DNA of 13,120 bases from a bacterium (GTDB lineage Bacteria > CG2-30-53-67 > CG2-30-70-394), in the NCBI GenBank assembly GCA_024278555.1, contig JAJRSX010000022.1, forward strand, positions 1 through 13,120. The letters are read 5' to 3'. The first letter of the stretch is position 1; each line of letters opens with the position of its first letter. A program made the translations under genes and the position numbers. The notes beneath the pieces are model-generated. The model was not told the DNA's origin, searched no databases, and saw only the letters and a program-made list of their open reading frames with translations. Positions 12,366 to 13,120 of this stretch are shown here, piece by piece.

Positions 12366-12860
12366 CTACTCTACCTGCTGGGCACGGTGGCGGGTGAGGT
12401 CCGGCCGCTGCGGCCGGCGCAGGGTCTGCTGACGGATGACCAGGGAGTTGGCATCGAGGATGGCGTGCGGCAGGAGGTCGTCGCCGCCCCGGTCGGAGAG
12501 GTTGGCCACCCCCCGCTCCAGGGTGCGGGCGAGGATCACCCCCGGGAGGAGGTCTTCGGCCACGTCGACGATGAGCGCCTCGGTGGTGGTGATCCGATCG
12601 GCCATCTCGTTGACGAGCTCGCCGTAGAAGTTGATGCCGTCGAGGATCCCGAAGGCGACGTTCTCCCCGTGGTCCATGACCGCCTCGGCAAAGTCGAGAC
12701 GCGCCTGGATCACGAAGGCGGGGATCCGCAGGGGACAGAAGATGACCTCTACCCCCTTGCCGCAATCAAACTTCGGGCCGGCCCGCGCCCCTCGCGGCGC
12801 CCCTAGCGCCGCCGTCAAGAGGATCGCCGCAACCACCACACACCCCTGCGTGGGAGACAT
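12366..12860 (-). CDS. Unrecognised exported protein, 164 residues
   Basis: I do not recognise this protein. The ATG at 12860 is preceded by AGGAG at 7-nt spacing (12868-12872 on the minus strand), which fixes the start against a longer open frame from 12938. Residues 1-27 look like a Sec signal peptide: a short N-region, a hydrophobic core (CVVVAAILLTAALG, 7-20) and a probable cut after ARA (25-27). Cys7 precedes the hydrophobic core, so it is not a lipobox. The mature part has two cysteines (33 and 42), which could form a disulfide in the periplasm. A largely helical body follows (about 50-125), then an Arg/Gln-rich tail. It converges on the aconitase gene and lies just downstream of a FabH-like gene on the same strand, a possible partner. 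Confidence 0.72.
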   Translation of the reverse strand: MSPTQGCVVVAAILLTAALGAPRGARAGPKFDCGKGVEVIFCPLRIPAFVIQARLDFAEAVMDHGENVAFGILDGINFYGELVNEMADRITTTEALIVDVAEDLLPGVILARTLERGVANLSDRGGDDLLPHAILDANSLVIRQQTLRRPQRPDLTRHRAQQVE

Positions 12861-12975
12861 GATCCGTCTCCTGGCCGCCGTGGTCTGATCGTCCTGCTTC
12901 CTTACCGGGCCGGGAGCGGGGCGACCGCCGCCCCCCACCCGATATCTTCCATTGCCGTCGAGGACATGCGCTCTA

Positions 12976-13120
12976 TCAGTAGATCAGGGTGATCGCCGAG
13001 GAGACCGCACCGGCGCCGGGGCAGGCGAGAAGGACACGGTCGCCGCGCACAATCGCCTCCTCCCCCACCGCGTGGGCAAAGGCCATGGGGAGGGAGGCCG
13101 AGGCGGTGTTCCCGAAGAAG
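12976..13120 (-). CDS. FabH-like 3-oxoacyl-ACP synthase III, C-terminal fragment
   Basis: Only the last 47 residues are in the window; the gene continues past the right edge. FFGNTASASLPMAF carries the GNT motif whose Asn is one of the Cys-His-Asn catalytic residues of FabH-type condensing enzymes. The end (GDRVLLACPGAGAVSSAITLIY) matches the glycine-rich strand and C-terminus of the family. The usual FabH ending has a GFGAG or GGG-like motif; here it is CPGAGA. This may indicate a specialised relative (for example OleA-like or a secondary-metabolite KAS III) rather than housekeeping FabH, but the fragment is too short to decide. The catalytic Cys and His lie outside the window. It is on the same strand as, and upstream of, the exported 164-residue ORF, with a gap of 115 nt. 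Confidence 0.75.
   Translation of the reverse strand, partial: FFGNTASASLPMAFAHAVGEEAIVRGDRVLLACPGAGAVSSAITLIY

Overview
The window is bacterial, very GC-rich (about 70 % by eye, not computed), with compact genes and strongly GC-biased third codon positions. A fimT-pilV-pilW minor-pilin set, a proteobacterial-type recJ, an adjacent uppS/cdsA pair and GTAG-type REP hairpins point to a proteobacterium, most like the gamma/beta groups. No rRNA or other lineage marker is present, so I do not name a genus.

Layout. Left block, minus strand (277-4274): recJ, then the type IV pilus minor pilin genes fimT, pilV and pilW, tightly packed (pilV/pilW overlap by 4 nt). The left edge (1-276) has a REP hairpin and no confident gene. 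Middle block, plus strand (4719-8674): uppS and cdsA (lipid carrier and phospholipid precursor synthesis), mtaB (tRNA methylthiotransferase), a small dithiol glutaredoxin-like protein, and an unrecognised 188-residue helical protein. Right block: hemH (ferrochelatase, minus) is divergent from a mitochondrial-type aconitase gene (plus). The aconitase gene converges on an unrecognised 164-residue exported protein (minus). The window ends inside the 3' end of a FabH-like ketoacyl synthase III gene (minus).

The housekeeping genes are ordinary; the unusual material is in the gaps. Three kinds of intergenic repeat are visible. (a) GTAG-REP hairpins lie at 111-132 and as an inverted pair at 4551-4640. 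(b) A nearly palindromic element of about 197 bp lies at 4342-4538, with 16-nt terminal inverted repeats and three mirror-spaced CACGAA units per arm. (c) Two diverged copies of a composite element of about 180-200 bp lie at 5506-5704 and 8675-8850. Each copy runs in the same order: a GGGCGC-type hairpin, a G-rich tract, a GGGC hairpin, CCCTGAAAC, a GGCCGC-type hairpin, a C-rich tract complementary to the G-rich one, and GCGAGCG(T/A)AGCGAGCC. These copies encode the last residues of UppS and HemH, and one of them abuts the cdsA start codon, which has no Shine-Dalgarno sequence. Most hairpins in the gaps have three-base loops, suggesting one folding principle shared by these repeats.

Iron is a second theme: HemH with a cysteine-rich insert, radical-SAM MtaB and aconitase are all iron-using or probable Fe-S proteins, with a glutaredoxin-like protein between them. 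No defence system, CRISPR array, transposase, tRNA or rRNA is seen.
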